Shown here: positions 11,640-25,800 of the stretch, in pieces
How the letters are laid out: the number at the start of each line of letters is the position of its first letter
How positions within the stretch are numbered: position 1 is the first letter of the stretch
Source of the DNA: Metridium senile
Lineage: Eukaryota; Cnidaria; Anthozoa; Actiniaria; Metridiidae
Length of the DNA stretch: 64,000 nt
Assembly: GCA_949775045.1 (NCBI GenBank)
Contig: OX459097.1
Span: 13,543,710-13,607,709, forward strand
Direction: 5' to 3'
Translations under genes and position numbers: made by a program
The notes under the pieces: model-generated
What the model was told of the DNA's origin: nothing
What the model saw: only the letters and a program-made list of their open reading frames with translations
Database searches by the model: none

Positions 11640-11895
11640 AATATAACACATAATCTATAATATTGCTAAAATACATAACATTGTATTCATATTTAGTCTC
11701 AAAGAAACAATTCAAATGTTCAACTGCATATAACCATTTAGATATAAAGCAAATTGTAAGCAAGCAAATATTACACAAATCTATAATATTTCTACAATAG
11801 ATAACATTGTATTCATATTTAATCTCATAAGAAACAATTCAAATGTTCAACTGCATGTAACCATTTAGATATAAAGCAAATTATACACAAGAAAT
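11640..11895. repeat. Tandem duplication, unit about 128 bp
   Basis: The block containing ATAACATTGTATTCATATTT, AACAATTCAAATGTTCAACT and ACCATTTAGATATAAAGC occurs twice in direct order (about 11642-11765 and 11770-11893). Confidence 0.75.
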
Positions 11896-11987
11896 AAAAT
11901 ACTGCAATAGTTGTTTGTTAGTTGTTAGTTGTTTAAATAACTATGTGCATAGGAATTGGAAATATGATTCAGAGATAAATAACATAC

Positions 11988-12108
11988 AAGGATCATTGTC
12001 TAATAAAATAAATTTATGCATTATCTGTCACCATTTTCGTGTTTGACATCAGCAACACCTCCAGTCCTGGCTAGAGACTCCGCCAACATCACGACTTGAT
12101 GTCTGTGC
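11988..12108 (-). other. Candidate alternative 3' exon of FUBP
   Basis: On the minus strand, a CACTCTAG acceptor precedes 12108 and a GTATGT donor follows 11988. The segment is GC-richer than its surroundings. One frame (phase 1 entry) encodes HRHQVVMLAESLARTGG and continues to a TAA at 12021-12023. It can be joined in frame from the 22-nt microexons at 12256, 12426 or 12600. The peptide matches nothing I recognise. Confidence 0.3.
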
Positions 12109-12129
12109 CTAGAGTGATCTACCATTTTT

Positions 12130-12720
12130 GTACAAATCATTGCAATAACAAAGAAACAACACATTTTCAAATGTACAACTAAGCAAAACAATTTCAAAAT
12201 GATTATCAAGTTAAACTATGTTCTAAAATTCAACTATGAAGAGGCTGAGCTTTACCGTGGTGAATTGTCTTCTTCACCTGAAAACACCATCCACAAATCA
12301 TTGCAATAACAAGAAACAACAAAATTTACTACAGCTAATCAATACAATTGATTTCAAAATGATAATGATAAAATATTATTTATAAGTACGTTCTAAAATT
12401 CAAATATAAAGAGTCTGAGCTTTACCGTGGTGAATTTTCTTCGTCACCTAAACACACATCAACAAATCATTGCAATAACAAGAAACAACAAAATTTACTA
12501 CAGCTAATCAATACAATTGATTTCAAAATGATTATCAAATTAAAATATTATTTATAAGTATGTTCTAAAATTCAACTATGAAGACGCTCTGAGCTTTACC
12601 GTGGTGAATTGTCTTCGTCACCTAAAAACACCATCCATAAATCATTGCAATAACAAGAAACAAACTTTAAAAAGGACAGCTAATCAAGACAATTGTAAAA
12701 TGATCACAAAGTTAAAATAT
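12130..12720 (-). repeat. Tandem repeat, about 172-bp unit, each with a 22-nt microexon-like core
   Basis: Three good copies and a partial one. On the minus strand each full copy contains an acceptor (TTTTCAG or TTTAG), a 22-nt core (12256-12277, 12426-12447, 12600-12621) and a GTAAAGCTC donor. The cores read GTGACGAAGACAATTCACCACG with small changes. Flanking intron-like sequence is duplicated too, so similarity of the cores alone does not prove selection. Confidence 0.75.
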
Positions 12721-13240
12721 ATAATTATGTTTCAAAAATCCATGAACCAGTTGCAAATGCTAAATAGTATTCTAATGTACCAATAATAATATTACAATAA
12801 TAATTACAAATAAATACAATAACAATATATTGCACTATAACAAGTTTAAAATAATATAAATTTACCATTTACATGTAATACTATATTATCAAATAAATTA
12901 TTATATTTAACTAGTAAGTCATGATATTTTGAAAACAAGGAATATAAAAAAGCACAATAATAAATGCAAACAAACTAAACAGTTTTTAAAAACAATTCAA
13001 AGGATATTCCTCAAGAGATACATGAAGAGTTCAATTTAACATGCAAGAAATTTTATCTTATAAATATCACAACACTAACACAAGACGTAATATTGGCAGT
13101 TAAATTAATTAATTCACAATAATTTAAAAGACAGTAGGTTTGAGAAAGTGTTGTGACAATGCAAGAATAATTTGTGGTTTTGAAAGGTTAACAGTTAATA
13201 ACATGATGTTTCATCTGCAACTTTAGTGGAGTGTAACTAA

Positions 13241-13445
13241 AAGACTTGGGCAAACAGCTTCAACATTTGCTTCAACAGTGGTTCAATTTTGTTGATTGCT
13301 GTAGAATGGTTGTTGAACGATGTTAAACGTGGGGGGCAAAAGGTTTCAACAATGTTGAAATGGGGTGGCAAACGGCTTCAACATTGCTATTCAACAAAAT
13401 CAAACGGATGTCGAAGCAAATGTTGAAGCAATTTGCCCTGGCCTT
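13241..13445. mobile_element. MITE with GGGCAAAC ends (diverged copy)
   Basis: Ends GGGCAAACAGCTTCAACA and TGTTGAAGCAATTTGCCC. The same family is present at 62487-62703. Confidence 0.65.
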
Positions 13446-13834
13446 CATCATTATGATGTCACAGTTGTAGTCAAAACATCAAATTACCCATGAGAATGAT
13501 AAATTCATTCTTTCAATGTTTGAACAGGCCAATTTGCAAGACTTCACGTTACTACCAGTACCAGAATGCTTTACAACTCTCCTTTATTATTCAGATTATT
13601 AATCGCTTTTGTGAATAGTTGAATTGGCAATAATTATTTTATTATAAAGGCAAAGCATTCTGGTCTTAATAGTAAATGCTATCATGCAAATCGCCCATTT
13701 AGATCATGTAACAAGTAGAGTTTAAATCTTCAGTGAGGTTCAACAATATACACAAGAAATAGATAAGAGCAATATGGTTCAGAGTGTGTTCATTAGTTAA
13801 GTAGACCAACTTACCATAAAGAAGGGTTCTGGTA

Positions 13835-16800
13835 CTATGATGATGGTTGTTGACCGTTGTTCTGGCCTTCCTGGGACTGTTGACCAGGCTGTTGTCCAGG
13901 TTGGTAGTATTGTTGGTAATTCTGTTGCTGTTTAAAGTACTGGTTCCAGGCGGCAGTGTAGTCTGGTTGAGCTCCAGCTAAACACAGATAAATGTAATGT
14001 TTATTAAAGAGGTAGAAAATGCATGTGCATGCTTTGTGCACAAGGTTTGTGCTGATGTCAGTAAACAAAATCTAAGGAGTTTTCAACAAGTTTTCAAGGA
14101 TTGAAAAGTAATTTTTAAGGAGTTTTTGCTGATTTTCTAAAATTCAAGGGCTTTTCAAGTGCCCTTAAAAACGTAAATCAAATCTAAGGAGTTTAAGGAG
14201 TAGCACCAACCCTTGTGCTGTTATAAAGTAAGCAGGGATAGACAGAACGGGAGAAGTGTTAAGACAAGCAGAGCGCTTCTCAACAAATGTTTTGACAATC
14301 CTCAAATACTTAATAACTTCATAGAGCAAAGACAGCAAGTTTTCTATTTATTTTATAAAATAAAAATTGACATGATTGATAAAATCAATCTGATAGTTTT
14401 GTTACAATAATTTTCGTCATGTTTTTTTTTTTTTGATATGAATAAATATCATTGCATTGTACAAAATGGAAACAGTTATGAGTTCTAAAAGGCTGTAAAA
14501 TGATTCAAGTCAAAGTGTTACAATTATTATTCAATAAAGGTTTCCCTGTACCTTGCGCTGGTTGTGATCCAGCGGCTGCGGCTGCAGCTAAAACAAAAAC
14601 ATTTTGACACAGCTGTTCAATTTAAAAGGGGTAGGGTCACGTGACATGTTGTTGCAAAAGGCCTATTTAGTTTGTAGTAGAGTACCAAAGTAATGATGTC
14701 ACAATTTTGTTTTTTTATCTTTTCGTATTCAGACTACTTTCATCATAGAATGCTAGTCAAAATATAGGCTGCCCGGAAATTTGGGATCATTTGAGTGTGA
14801 AACAGCCGAGATATGAATTTTTGAATGTAGATTTCAATCCACACAAAGTCTCTTATTTTTGCTCTGGTTCCAACCAGTTGTAACCAGGCCAAAAACAAGA
14901 GACTTGCTATGGGAAAAAAATTTACATGCAAAAATTATTCATATCTCAGCCATTTCACACTCAAATGATCCCAAATTTTCGGGCAGCCTATGTTTTGACT
15001 AGCATTCTATGATGAATGTGTGACTTCACACTTCGGTACTCTATTGCACAAGAGATACACCCCTGTGGTATTTCTATTGTTTGTTGATGTTTGCATTCCT
15101 AATGCATCATATGCTATCAAGGCTAAGGTTGTAAAATGATTCAAGTCAAAGTGTTACAATTTTTATTCAATAAAGGTTTCCCTGTACCTTGCGCTGGTTG
15201 TGCTCCAGCGGCTGCGGCTGCGGCTGCAGCTAAAACAAAAACAAAACAAAACCTTGGTATTTGTAATTATTATGTCTGCATTGCTTGTCTTACTTTGAGC
15301 TGTACTAAATACAAAAGAATGCATTATGTGCTATCAAGGCTTAAAAAGTCTGCTGAAGATTTATTTTTTTTAAATTAGCTTTTTAGTACACCTAGATTTC
15401 TTTTTACACATATATTTTAATACATATTTATTACATTTCTACAAGTCGTTTATTAGCAAGTTAGGTTGTTTTAGAATCTTTGTATAATTTGTAATGAGCA
15501 TTTGATCAAATTAACATGTATTAACATGTATTAACAATTATTATTACATTGAAACCCCTCTATGGACAACACTGGGACCAAGACTTATGTCTGGTTTAGT
15601 GGGGGTGAATGTTGTTAGCTTTGGGAGAATTTGGGGACAAAAATTGTGTCTGGTTTAGAGAGAATTCTGTTTTTTCAAGGGTCCGGTATAGAGGGGTTCC
15701 AATGTAGTACAACTATTCAATGTATTATAAAATGTGCGTGTACCTGGGGCTGGTTGTCCTCCAGCGGCTGCGGCAGCTGCTTGTTGTTGGTAATACTGTT
15801 GGTAATATGCTGCCCATGCTGCAGAGTAGTCTTGAGGACCTAAATCATCATGATAATAGTATTAATCTAGTTTGTTTTCAGTGGGAAAAGAGACAACAAC
15901 AATATAGTAAATCACTTTCATACTCATATCATCACCACCAACATTATCACCATCATTACTACCATGGCCATTATCACCACCATCATCATAATCACTATCA
16001 TCATCACCACCATCATCATAATCACTATCACCATCACTATCACAATAATCTTCATGATCATCATCACCATCATCATCACAATTATTATCACCACCACCAC
16101 CATAATTATCACCACCACCACCACAATTATCACCACCACCATCATCATCACAATTATTATCACCACCATCAACACCATTATCATCACAATTATCACCACT
16201 ACCACCATGACAATTATCACCACCACCACCACCATCACAGTTATCACCACCACCACCATCATCACAGTTATCACCACCACCACCATCATCACAATTATCA
16301 CCACCACCACCATGACAATTATCACCACCACCACCATGACAATTATCACCACCACCACCACCACCATCACAGTTATCACCACCACCACCATCATCACAAT
16401 TATCACCACCATCATCACAGTTATCACCACCACCACCATCATCACAATTATCACCACCACCACCATCATCACAATTATCACCACTACCACCATCATCACA
16501 GTTATCACCACCACCACCATCATCACAATTATCACCACCACCACCATCATCACAATTATCACCACCATCATCACAATTATCACCACCATCATCACAATTA
16601 TCACCACCACCACCATCATCACAATTATCACCACCATCATCACAATTATCACCACCACCACCATGACAATTATCACCACAACCACCACCACCATCATCAC
16701 AGTTATCACCACCATCATCACAATTATCACCACCACCACCATGACAATTATCACCACCACCACCACCACCATCACAGTTATCACCACCACCACCATCATC

Positions 16801-19800
16801 ACAATTATCACCACCACCACCATCATCACAATTATCACCACCATCATCACAATTATCACCACCACCACCATCATCACAATTATCACCACCATCATCACAA
16901 TTATCACCACCACCACCATGACAATTATCACCACAACCACCACCACCATCACAGTTATCACCACCACCACCATCATCACAATTATCACCACCATCATCAC
17001 AATTATCACCACCACCACCATGACAATTATCACCACAACCACCACCACCATCACAGTTATCACCACCACCACCATCATCACAATTATCACCACCACCACC
17101 ATCATCACAATTATCACCACCATCATCACAGTTATCACCACCATCATCACAATTATCACCACCACCACCATGACAATTATCACCACCACCACCACCACCA
17201 TCACAGTTATCACCACCACCACCATCATCACAATTATCACCACCACCACCATCATCACAATTATCACCACCACCACCATGACAATTATCACCACCACCAC
17301 CACCACCATCACAGTTATCACCACCACCACCATCATCACAATTATCACCACCACCACCATCATCACAATTATCACCACAACCACCACCACCATCACAGTT
17401 ATCACCACCACCACCATCATCACAATTATCACCACCACCACCATCATCACAATTATCACCACCATCATCACAGTTATCACCACCACCACCATCATCACAG
17501 TTATCACCACCACCACCACCATCACAGTTATCACCACCACCACCATCATCACAGTTATCACCACCACCACCATGACAATTATCACCACCACCACCATGAC
17601 AATTATCACCACCACCACCATCATCACAGTTATCACCACCACCACCACCACCATCACAGTTATCACCACCACCACCATCACAATTATCACCACCATCATC
17701 ACAATTATCACCACCACCACCATGACAATTATCACCACAACCACCACCACCATCACAGTTATCACCACCACCACCACCATCACAGTTATCACCACCACCA
17801 CCATCATCACAATTATCACCACCATCATCACAGTTATCACCACCACCACCATGACAATTATCACCACAACCACCACCATCACAGTTATCACCACCACCAC
17901 CATCATCACAGTTATCACCACCACCACCATCATCACAGTTATCACCACCACCACCATGACAATTATCACCACCACCACCACCATCACAGTTATCACCACC
18001 ACCACCACCATCACAGTTATCACCACCACCACCATCATCACAATTATCACCACCATCATCACCACCAGCACCCCCATTATCACAACTAAAAATAATCCCT
18101 ATTCAAATTATCCCTATTCAAATTATCCCTATTCAAATAATCCCTATTCAAATTATCCCTATTCAAATAATCCCTATTCAAATTATCCCTATTCAAATAA
18201 TCCCTATTCAAATTATCCCTATTCAAATTATCCCTATTCAAATTATCCCTATTCAAATTATCCCTAAATAATCATTATTATGCCAAAACGTTTCTTGAAT
18301 GCACTGAGCATAAAAAGAGATCATATTGTTTGCATGTTCTTCTTACCAGAAGCTTGCTGTCCTTGCTGTCCCTGTTGACCTTGCTGGCCATACTGCTGTT
18401 GTTGACCATATTGCTGTTGATTGAACTCTTGTTGGCCGTATAGTTGTTGTTGCTGCTGCTGCTGCTGTTGTTGTTGTTGCTGTTGTCCATAGGGATAGCC
18501 TCCATGGTTTTGTTGTTGGTGCGGCTGGTGTTGTTGCTGGTTGTTCCAGTTAGAATTTTGATTCTGTTTCCAACTTAAGAGAATAAAATTAAGACATATT
18601 TTAGTACACTTCAATAAGTGGAGTACATTGACATAATTTGTTATGGTTTCGCCAACCTACACTGTTATATGAACAAAGAAAATTAAAAAATCTATTGTGC
18701 AAATAGTTGGCAAATTAGCATCACAATACCAACGTTTGTAAACAATATGCTCACCTATATAGGGATTTCATGGCAGCCATGTTTGTGGTCAAAATAATGG
18801 AGCTTTTCTCTCAAGGGAATCAAATCCTTTGTCATTCTAAAACGTTTTTTTGTTCTTGCCCACAAACATGGCTGCCATGAACTCCCTCTATTGAAAAATT
18901 ATTAGATGGAACTAAATGGTTTACAAGCACTCTTCAAGCTTTACGGAAGTTGGACGCTGCGATGTTATGTTTTCAGCTATAAACAGCCCTGTAAATACTT
19001 ACTTCTGGTTAAAGTTTCCACCACCATGACCACCTCTACCTCCTCCACCACCACGAGGCTGAAAGAGTAAAATACACAGTTAACTCACATAAATAAAAAA
19101 CAATAAATAAAATACAGTAAGGGACTTGTCAGAAATTAGCAGGGGGGGGGGGGGGGGGTGGAGTTTTGAAATGAAGTGATGAAAATTTCATGACCCTCCC
19201 AAAGTAAAGGATCATAATATCTTGACCCTACCCTATGTCACAGTGTCTTCTTTTGCACAATCCTCATTTTTGGTGGTTTATTATTTGTTTCCACCCCCCC
19301 CCCCCTCCCCCCCCCTGCTAATTTCTGACAAGTCCCTAAATGTAATAAGTTTTACTTGAACCCTAATTCAAATGAACACAGTAGATAGTAGTAATTCCAG
19401 TAGATATTTACACTAAATGAAGGTGCAATTTATAATACCTGGTTTACACTAACGACATAAGCAACATATATGTCTAGACTCATGGTGTTACAAATTTCAT
19501 TCTATTACCTTGCGTTTATATCAAACACTAACTCAGCCTACATTAGTTTACTCATTAGTTTCCATTTATTTGCAGACTCAGTTGGGCTTCACTTATTAGC
19601 CACATTTATCTTTTCTCACACCTATTCGAGAAATGCTTCACTGAGTATGGGTATGTTGCTCATGCAGCTAGTGTGAACCAAGCTTAATAGTGAAACCTCC
19701 ACACATTAAATGAACCAATTATAGCCAGGACATGTGAAAAAGTGTGAGGGTGCGAAAATTGCACCGATTCACACTATTAATCGTTTTCCACATTTTTCCA

Positions 19801-22800
19801 CATTTTCCGTACTTTTTGCTAGAAAAATACCGAAAAACTTGCAAACCTGTTCATAATGTTTTTGAATACACAAAAATTCTTCAAATAAGCAAGTTATTCG
19901 GAATTCATCACATTTTTTGCTAGAAATTGACTGTAACATTATTTTCTTTTGCCCTTTGACAATAATCCACCATGCATTCCTCGCATTACAACTAGTTCTA
20001 CTTCTATAATCCTATAATATAATAGATTGGTCTAAAAAGCATCCAATCACATGCCTCTATAAAAAAAGCAAATTTAGCAGGAATTTTGTGGAAAATAATA
20101 TTAATGATGAATGATAATATGCAAATTAGCATTTCCCCACTTTTATGCACTATTTGCTAACATTTCAGCAGTCTCCCATGTTTATTTCCACACTTTTTTT
20201 AGATGCCCTGAATAGCATGTCATCCAAGCTATCTTGGAAAAGGCTTTTCAAGTAAAGAACAATAGCTGTTATTACAGTTATATGCAAATGATTTCAAACA
20301 ATGGATTCAAATCGAGGCTTTCAGGCAAACCTATTGTTTTTGCCCGAAAGCCTTGACTTCAACCCATTGTTCAAAATCATTTGCATATAACTGTAATAAC
20401 AGCTATTCATTACTACTTACATCTTCAATTTTCTCTCTGATCATATTCTGTGCCTGTTGAATTGCTGCCTCAGTACCTCTAATAGTAAAGTACTTCATAG
20501 GAGAGCTCTCTGGAATATTCCTATTCAGCTCAACATGGGCGCCTGATTGGTTGATGATCTGTCTAATGGTTTCACCTCCTTTACCAATGATAAGACCACA
20601 CTTGTTACCAGGAACAGGGGCCTCCACACTCTTGACTCCAGGCATGTTGGCGGGTGGTCCCTTGGGAGGAGGTCCTCCACGCTGTCGAGACTAAAAGTAT
20701 GACAATCCATCACATGACTAGCCCCCTCACACCCCAATAGAACTATTGCTACTATGTGATAGTTCTTATCACTATCTCATTCTAGGAGTTCTAGAATATT
20801 AAAATACAATAGACCTAATCGGCTAAAGCGTTGCTATGTATGTTTCCACCCAATTTGAATCTTTTGGGAATAAGATTCTTTGTCTTATGTATTTCAATGT
20901 CACGTGGAAAATATTTGGAACAAAAGTTTTTATTCCCATAGGTTTTAAATTGGGTGGAAATGCACATAGCAACGAGTTAGCCAATTAGGTCTATTAACTC
21001 CAGATAACTGTAATCTTCAAGTGAAATAAAAGAGTTTGAATTTAGGAGATGTTTTGAGTTGAAAAGTTCAAGTTATCAAGGGCAAAACTACAGGGAAAGT
21101 AAGCTAATTGGGGAAACTTGGAAGATCAAAGTAACCACTAGAGCTAACTGTATTTCTACTGCGTATACTAATCATCAATAGGCAAAAAAGTTTACCAGCT
21201 CCATGAAATAACTGCTATTTCATTAACTGAGAGAACTTTTTTGCTTTTCTTGTAAACAAAAACTGATTTAAAACAAAGAGCTTATGAAGCTAGTACAGCG
21301 AAACCTCTATATACAAGACAGTGCTAGCATGCTGGCTTTAGTGGGGATTCTTGTGTATTGAGGTTTTATTTGCAACTTGGGAAAAATTTGGATCAAAATT
21401 TATGTCCAGTTTTTAAGAGAATAGTCCACTTCACAGTTCACTGCGCTATCTTAAAAAGTAAGGGCTTTGCATAAAAGAGCCCAGCTACATTTAAAGATGG
21501 CACAGGGAACTGTGAAGGGGACGACTATTCAGCTATTTTTAACCCAGCAGTATAGAGGGGTTCTACTGTAGAAAAAACTTGCATTCATTTGTGTCAGACA
21601 TTTTGTATTCTAGTTTTGATGAATTGTTTTGAATCATTTCTTAGAGAAGCTGGGAACTTCGCAGAGCAACACTTCTTGTTTATAACAAGTGAACTATCTG
21701 AAAGAAGAAATGCTTATAGAATGCATTAATGGACATGCATAGTGACTTAATTAGAACCCTCTGCAAACAACCCTCTGTTGATATTACAACAAAGAAAACA
21801 CTTAAAAAAAAAAACAGAAAGATAGTTTATTCTGTATAAAGAATTGCAGTTTTGAAATCATGTCTTGATCTAGTTTGCAAAGGGTTCTTAGTGTAATTAT
21901 TGGTGCTTAACAACTTAAGGGTCTTACTTCTCAGCATACATCAAACAGCTTTTAAATGCTATATACAACCATGGTTCCCAATTGAATAACTATGTTAAAG
22001 CGAAAACAACAATATCCATGAAATAAAATAAAATTGCTACAACCTAATAGTTATATTTAGTCACTATTAGTCACTATCAAAGACATGTTAAGTTGAAACA
22101 AGGTATTGTTTTCTTTTGTATTTTGTTTCTGGTTGAGTAATAGTGACAACAAAGTCACTGAAAGTCACTAATAAGTCACTGAAAGTCACTAATAAGTCAC
22201 TGAAAGTCATTAATAAGTCACTGAAAGTCACTAATAAGTCACTAAAAAAACCACTAGTTAGTAACTATTTTTGGTTTTATTTCATGGTTTTATTGTTTTT
22301 GCTCTGTACATAACTAGAACGCTTTCAAATTGTTTATCATATAACTGGCACCTTAGTGAATTGATCTACAGTGGCAATACTGTGTGTGTGATTAATCAGT
22401 AGTGCTTTTTGCCTTATGTACACCCTATACCTGCTGTATAAACTCCTCAATAAGAGATTGTATTTGATGTAATTGTTCTGGTGAACCATTTGCTATTGCC
22501 ATTCTATTGGGACTGTTTGGATTATCAGCTGAAATGATAACAATTAATTGTTGTTTAGCCTATTGTTTAGCGCTTTTAATAAATGGAATGATAATATTAA
22601 TAAGAGATTAATGAAGAAATAAATAGACAGATCAGAGCTGCAATTCCCTTGAAGTGTTAATGTTGAAGATAATGATGGTACTGTAGCATTGATGATACTG
22701 ATAATGAAGATGATAATGACAATGATGATGGCAATGGTGATGATGATTATCATGATGATGATTATAATGATTATAAAGTTGATAATGATTATGATGTTGA

Positions 22801-25800
22801 TAAAGATTATGATAATGGCACTGATGATAGTACTCATGATGATGTCATTGATATCAATGCTAATGATGACAATGGTGATGAGGATTACACTAATAATAAT
22901 GTAATATTCTAGGTTGAACACATAACACTATCAAGTTAAGCATCACAGAATACTTACATTCAGGATTAAACTGTAATCGTGCACCGGTTTCAGCTTGTAT
23001 CCTTTTAATAGTCTCTCCATTTCTTCCAATCACAAATCCAACTGCTTCTCTTGGCACAGGAATCTGTTAGCAAAGTCATAAATATTATGTTAATGTTAAA
23101 CAATGAAACCAGCAGATTTGTTAACACATAATAAATAAATGAATGGATAAATAAATAAATGGATGGATGAATAAATGGATGGATGTATAGCCAATAGAAG
23201 TATAGATGAATGACTTATTATATTAGTTTTCAGTTTCTGATCATTGGCACAGAAGACTTTGGGTCGTTTACAAAGTACCAGGTGAATTTTTGACCAGTTA
23301 GGCCTTTAAATTGTTGCATGTTTAGCACAGTCCTGTGTGAACCCGTAAATGTACGATTTTGTTGACCGGTCGTAAATTTGACCAGTACCATGTAAACTTA
23401 GCCTTACAGTGCGAGGTGCAAAAGTATGACCACTTTCAATATATTAGCATACTTCTATGCACAGACTTTGCTGCGAAGCGAGTTTTTTACACGCCTTATT
23501 TGGTTCAATCAGACAACTTCACATCAAATGTGTTACCCTAGAAACTAGAGGGTTTCTTGATCTAGTATTCGTATTTATCATTTGTACGTCTGTGTTCGTT
23601 TTTTTCAAGAGAAACCCTCTAGCCAAACGAGCCTATTCTTTTGAATTTGCCGAGCCAATCAGAAGCGGAGGGTCGCTAAATTTACAAACGCTAAAGCAAG
23701 GAGAAAATAACCCCTGGTACCCAGGGTACAAATGTGTCTGTTTAAAGTACAAACTCCGTGCATAGAACCCATAGAAGTATGCAAATACATTAAATGTTGT
23801 CATACTTTTGCGCGTAGCGCTGTAAAGGATGAAAAAATAAGGGAGCCACTCACCTCTAACATTCCTCCTCCTCCTCGCTGCTGTAGGTTTTTCATTCCCA
23901 TAAAGTCATCGGCTGGCGTTATTTGCTTTTAGGGACAAGTATTACAGTATATTTTCATCATTCAAACTAATTCTATACCTATAATATTCTATACCTTCAT
24001 ATTATTATTTACACTTTTCAAATCCAGAAACATGTATTTCAACATTGTTATATTAAAAACTACTTTTTACGTTTTACATTTAAATGTTATTTTACAGTAG
24101 TTTTATTACTCCATTATGAAAAAAATCAAAGTTATTATCAAGTACAAAAAGATTGCAGTTGCTCTACTATCTTGATACATAAATTATATTGTATTATATT
24201 ATTTTTATTTATAGCTTGCACTACAAACTAATGAGAGTAAAATGTGTTACACATGAATATTGCCTGTGAAGTGTCTCTTAACTAAAGTGCCAGATTATTG
24301 ATAAACATTTAAAAGCTTAGTAGTGATATCTTGGAAGTCAAAATTATCATTGAAAGTCTTACAACAGATTCACTTTTTGAGAAAACTAACAATTTGACTG
24401 TGATAACCTTAATTTCACAGAAAGAACAATTAAATTGGACAAAAAAACACATAGCAATCCTATTCAAAAGATAGATCATCTGAATCATTTTCATGGTTAT
24501 GATGCAGATGGTTTATACAGAAGCTGTTGAATGAATTACCTGACAATATGACTTCCAAGTTACCATTATATTTAACTACATCTATATTTATACAAGACAA
24601 AAGGTTTACAGATTTGTAACAAATTAGTTGTCTTTTAACAAAACAAGAAAAAATACCTGATAAAAACACATCAAGTAACATGTTCACACATAGAGAAATA
24701 TAGCCAATACAAAAAAAATCAGTGTGAACTGTTAGGTAGATGATTATATATCCACAAAGAATGCACGTTTGAATATGAAAATCTTTAGAAACAAGAAATC
24801 TTTCAATGCACCAACTGTTTCAAATCCAGAAAACTTTTGTCCAGTGTTAAAGTAATTTAAAACCATCTTACCTCAAGTTCTTTCTCTGTAAGTAGATCTG
24901 TTACAAGATCCTTTCCACGTTGACATCTTGTAGGGTCACCCATGATGCGTAAGGGTTTCTCTGGAGCAGTCATGTACGGACCATCTTGTATCATTACCAT
25001 ACGACATTGTGCTCTTTCCTGTAGGCTTTTGATAGTCTCACCTCCCTTACCTATTATTGAAAACGTTTTAAGTATTAGTCAAAAATGTGAAAAACACCAA
25101 AACAAGGTCAGCAAGGAAACAGTTCACTGAACACATACAAATTTTTGTAATTTTGATTCCAAAAATACATTTTTTGGCTTGCTCTTTTTGATAGGTGTTT
25201 TTTTTTAAGGATCAGCTTATTATTTTTGAAAGTCAATATTGGCATTCAGTCTGTAGAGCTTTGTTATTATATTCACATATCCCGAAAATATTGGGGCACT
25301 GGAATATGATTTCAACTTTCACTGTGTAGTATCGTTGGCAGTATTAGAAAACCTACCAATGATAAGTCCAACTTTACTGGCTGGGATCATCATCTCACAG
25401 ACTGTCTCTCCTGGTGCTACCACTGGTACAGACATCTACAATCATAAACAATACATTATTGAAATATAAATAATATTATTAAACTCATTAATAATTCATG
25501 AGAACTTGACAAAAGAAATCATGGAGGAGGTTGCATATTAGATACAAAATCTAATACAAAAGGATTTGCATAAGATTTAACCTAAATTTTCTCCAGATTT
25601 ACTTTTATCTTGAAAATTTTAGTAAAATATGAGAACTAACTTTCAGTTTCACAAGTACTATACACTATTCTCACCCAAACTGTATGAGATATACATACAT
25701 ATTATCATCTTTAACTCGTCATTGTATATACCATTATACCATACAGCTCGGACAGTCATATTATATATAGTACTGGGGCTGGTTGTACGAAGTGTGAATA

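Noticed and set aside
15720..18089. A 789-codon His-rich open frame and equally long Thr/Ile and Val/Met frames
   Set aside because: All frames of a triplet minisatellite are open; the block lies between two FUBP exons with good splice sites.
15926..18267. Regularly spaced repeats that could look like a CRISPR array
   Set aside because: Units are contiguous satellites without unique spacers, in an animal intron.
22544..22921. 125-codon Ile-rich minus frame
   Set aside because: Made by a GAT/ATG simple repeat in FUBP intron 13.
23457..23765. 102-codon plus frame opposite FUBP
   Set aside because: Mostly a MITE with a 9-bp duplication; no family resemblance.
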